This document shows, one piece after another, positions 49,815 to 51,408 of a DNA stretch of 51,408 nt (positions are counted from its first letter, which is position 1; each line of letters opens with the position of its first letter). The stretch is from Streptomyces sp. NRRL S-31 (lineage in GTDB: Bacteria; Actinomycetota; Actinomycetes; Streptomycetales; Streptomycetaceae), in assembly GCF_000718775.1 (NCBI RefSeq), contig NZ_JOCB01000053.1, positions 1 through 51,408 of the forward strand. Direction: 5' to 3'. The notes beneath the pieces were generated by a model. It saw only the letters and a list, made by a program, of their open reading frames with translations, ran no database searches and was not told the DNA's origin. The translations under genes and the position numbers were made by a program.

Positions 49815-50141
49815 ATGACGATTCAGCCGGCCAAGCTCGGCGACCCGGTCGTCCGGGCCTTCGTCCACGCGGTCAACTCCCATGACCGGGAAGGGTTCAT
49901 GGCCCTGCTCGCGCCCGACGCGACCATGTCCGACGACGGTTTCGACCGCGACCTCGCCGACTGGATCGACCGGGAGATCTTCTCGTCCCACGGCCACCTG
50001 GAGGTCGACAACGAGTCCGCCGGCGGCCGGACCCTGCGGGCCCGCTACCGCAACGACACCTGGGGTGAGATGCGCACCAGGTGGAGCTTCACCGTCGGGG
50101 ACGACGGGCGGATCGCGCGGTTCGAGACCGGGCAGGCATGA
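49815..50141 (+). CDS. SnoaL/NTF2-like protein
   Basis: 108 residues from ATG 49815. A small cone-fold pattern: VVRAFVHAVNSHDREGFMAL, LLAPDATMSDDGFDRDLADW, ARYRNDTWGEMRTRWSFTVGDDGRIARFE. NTF2-like proteins serve as small enzymes or binding proteins, and function cannot be assigned from sequence. It is divergent from the DoxX gene across 134 bases. Confidence 0.8.
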   Translation: MTIQPAKLGDPVVRAFVHAVNSHDREGFMALLAPDATMSDDGFDRDLADWIDREIFSSHGHLEVDNESAGGRTLRARYRNDTWGEMRTRWSFTVGDDGRIARFETGQA

Positions 50142-50352
50142 GCGCACCTTCTTCGGCACGGCCGACTCCTGCGGTGCCGGGTACAGAGGGGAGATCCCGG
50201 GCCGGACCGCCGCTGAAACCGCCGTCCCGGGCGAAGGACGAGCGAGCCTGGCGGAAGCGGGTGGCACATCGGATTTTCATAACGCGGCAAATTCCTCGCC
50301 GTCCTGCCCCTCTCCGGGGAAACCCCTGCTCGGCGCGGTGTACGGTCCCCGG

Positions 50353-51408
50353 GTGCGTGAATGTTCCCGGCTCAGCCGGCGTGCCGTCCTCGGGCTGACG
50401 GCCACCTTATTGCCCCTGTCCACGGCCACCGAGGCCGCCGCGGCCACCGTCATCGGGGGTGAGCGGCTGGCCCGTACCGGCGTCCAGGTGCGGGGCGCCT
50501 CGGGACTGCCCGGAAAGCTCACCGCCCGCTCCTGGCTGGTCGCCGACTGCACGAGCGGGGAGGTGCTCGCCTCGTTCGGCGCGCACCGGCGGCTCGCGCC
50601 CGCCTCGACGCTGAAGATGCTGTTCGCGGACACCGTGCTGGGCAGGTTCGACCGGGCCGAGCGGTACCGGGTCACCGACGCCGACCTCGCCGACGTCCCG
50701 GCCGGCTCCAGCCTCGTCGGCATCAAGCCCGGGATCACCTACACCGTCGAGCAGTTGTGGCAGGGCGTGTTCCTGCGCTCCGGCAACGACGCCGTGCACG
50801 TGCTGTCCCACATGAACGGCGGCATCGCGAGGACGGTCGCCGAGATGCAGGCCAGGGCCGAGGACCTCCAGGCCCGGGACACCCACGTGGTCAGCCCGGA
50901 CGGCTTCGACCACAAGGGGCAGCTGTCCTCGGCGTACGACCTCACGCTCTTCGCCCGCCACGGCCTGAAGGACGCCGCCTTCCGCGGCTACTGCGGCACG
51001 CGCACCGCGGACTTCCCGGCGGGCGGCAACAAGACCTTCCAGATCCAGAACACCGACCGTCTGCTCACCGGAGCATGGGGTCTGAAGACATACGACGGCC
51101 TGATCGGTGTCAAGAACGGCTACACCAGCCATGCCGGCAACACCTTCACCGGCGCGGCCACCCGGGGCGGCCGGACCCTGCTGGTGACCGTGATGCACCC
51201 GGAGGCCGGCGGCAACGACGTCTACGAGCAGACCGCCGCGCTGCTCGACTGGGGCTTCACACACGGGCGTTCGGCACGGGCGGTGGGCACGCTGGTCGAA
51301 CCGCTCAGCGAGGGCGGGGCGAGCCCGAGCCCGGCGCCGGTACGGACGGTCGTGCGCGCGGCGGCCGGCGCGCCCGGCGCGTCGGCGGGCGGCGGCTCGG
51401 CATGGCCC
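50353..51408 (+). CDS. Tat-exported D-alanyl-D-alanine carboxypeptidase (3' end cut by window)
   Basis: 352 codons from GTG 50353 to the window edge, no stop reached. The N-terminus has a twin-arginine signal (SRLSRRAVLGLTATLLPL, cleavage near TEAAAA). Serine-type penicillin-binding motifs: LAPASTLKMLFAD (SxxK nucleophile), FLRSGNDAVHVL (SxN), and the third motif is GVKNGYTSHAGNTF, KNG where KTG is usual. The enzyme trims the terminal D-Ala of peptidoglycan peptides outside the membrane. The visible C-terminus is Ala/Gly/Pro-rich and may lead to a membrane anchor beyond the window. Confidence 0.9.
   Translation, partial: MRECSRLSRRAVLGLTATLLPLSTATEAAAATVIGGERLARTGVQVRGASGLPGKLTARSWLVADCTSGEVLASFGAHRRLAPASTLKMLFADTVLGRFDRAERYRVTDADLADVPAGSSLVGIKPGITYTVEQLWQGVFLRSGNDAVHVLSHMNGGIARTVAEMQARAEDLQARDTHVVSPDGFDHKGQLSSAYDLTLFARHGLKDAAFRGYCGTRTADFPAGGNKTFQIQNTDRLLTGAWGLKTYDGLIGVKNGYTSHAGNTFTGAATRGGRTLLVTVMHPEAGGNDVYEQTAALLDWGFTHGRSARAVGTLVEPLSEGGASPSPAPVRTVVRAAAGAPGASAGGGSAWP

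Overview
The window is from a high-GC actinomycete, almost certainly a Streptomyces chromosome. The evidence is the extreme third-position GC, frequent GTG starts with GTGA/ATGA overlaps, likely leaderless genes, and hallmark families: an RNase H/acid phosphatase fusion, a SCO2322-type protein, XRE/DUF397 and RsbW-like regulators, and an F420-type oxidoreductase. Everything is read from sequence alone; no database search was run.

Layout. (1) 1-2275, minus: an operon headed by a cobalamin riboswitch, encoding an exported alpha/alpha-repeat protein and an exported membrane-anchored partner, probably a B12-capture pair; a third gene runs off the left edge. (2) 2494-5175: a remnant of a metallo-beta-lactamase-fold hydrolase, then a three-gene minus operon (XRE regulator, HEIGH metallopeptidase-like protein, multi-spanning membrane protein). 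(3) 5176-6122: about 0.95 kb without a convincing gene, ending in an orphan TPP riboswitch that points into the 3' end of a TetR gene. (4) 6123-10193: a KstR-like TetR regulator, a matching operator, and a divergent glycosyltransferase / methyltransferase / terpenoid-barrel operon. (5) 10247-19837: a small membrane protein, lipoprotein, F420 oxidoreductase, DUF5336-like membrane protein, amidase, methyltransferase, MFS exporter, a hotdog hydratase with a second KstR-like operator, a truncated alcohol dehydrogenase, a tiny HGRHR-repeat protein and a propeller-like protein. (6) 20026-24626: a conserved block of Nif3-like protein, zinc-ribbon protein, RNase H/phosphatase, KDPG aldolase and YaaA. 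(7) 24752-25168: rnpB (RNase P RNA).

(8) 25167-48522 is a genomic island of about 23.4 kb inserted at the 3' end of rnpB. A repeat of the rnpB 3' end (27 bp exact, 34 of 35 overall) lies at 25140-25174 and again at 48496-48530. The cargo is a candidate composite anti-phage system: a PUA/EVE-like-CBS-HEPN protein, a soluble Ser/Thr kinase, a DrmD-like SNF2 helicase, a very large DrmMI/PglX-like adenine methyltransferase, a Phd/RelE-type toxin-antitoxin pair, a 2344-residue DruE/DrmA-DrmB-like helicase with DUF1998, several zinc ribbons and a Vsr-like nuclease domain, and a UvrD-like helicase with a RelE-like N-terminus. Two regulator relics (XRE/DUF397 and an RsbW-like ATPase) sit in the middle. 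No recombinase gene remains.

(9) 48538-51408: the chromosome resumes with an FMN reductase (which in the empty site would have followed rnpB directly), a DoxX protein, a SnoaL-like protein and a Tat-exported D-Ala-D-Ala carboxypeptidase cut by the window edge.
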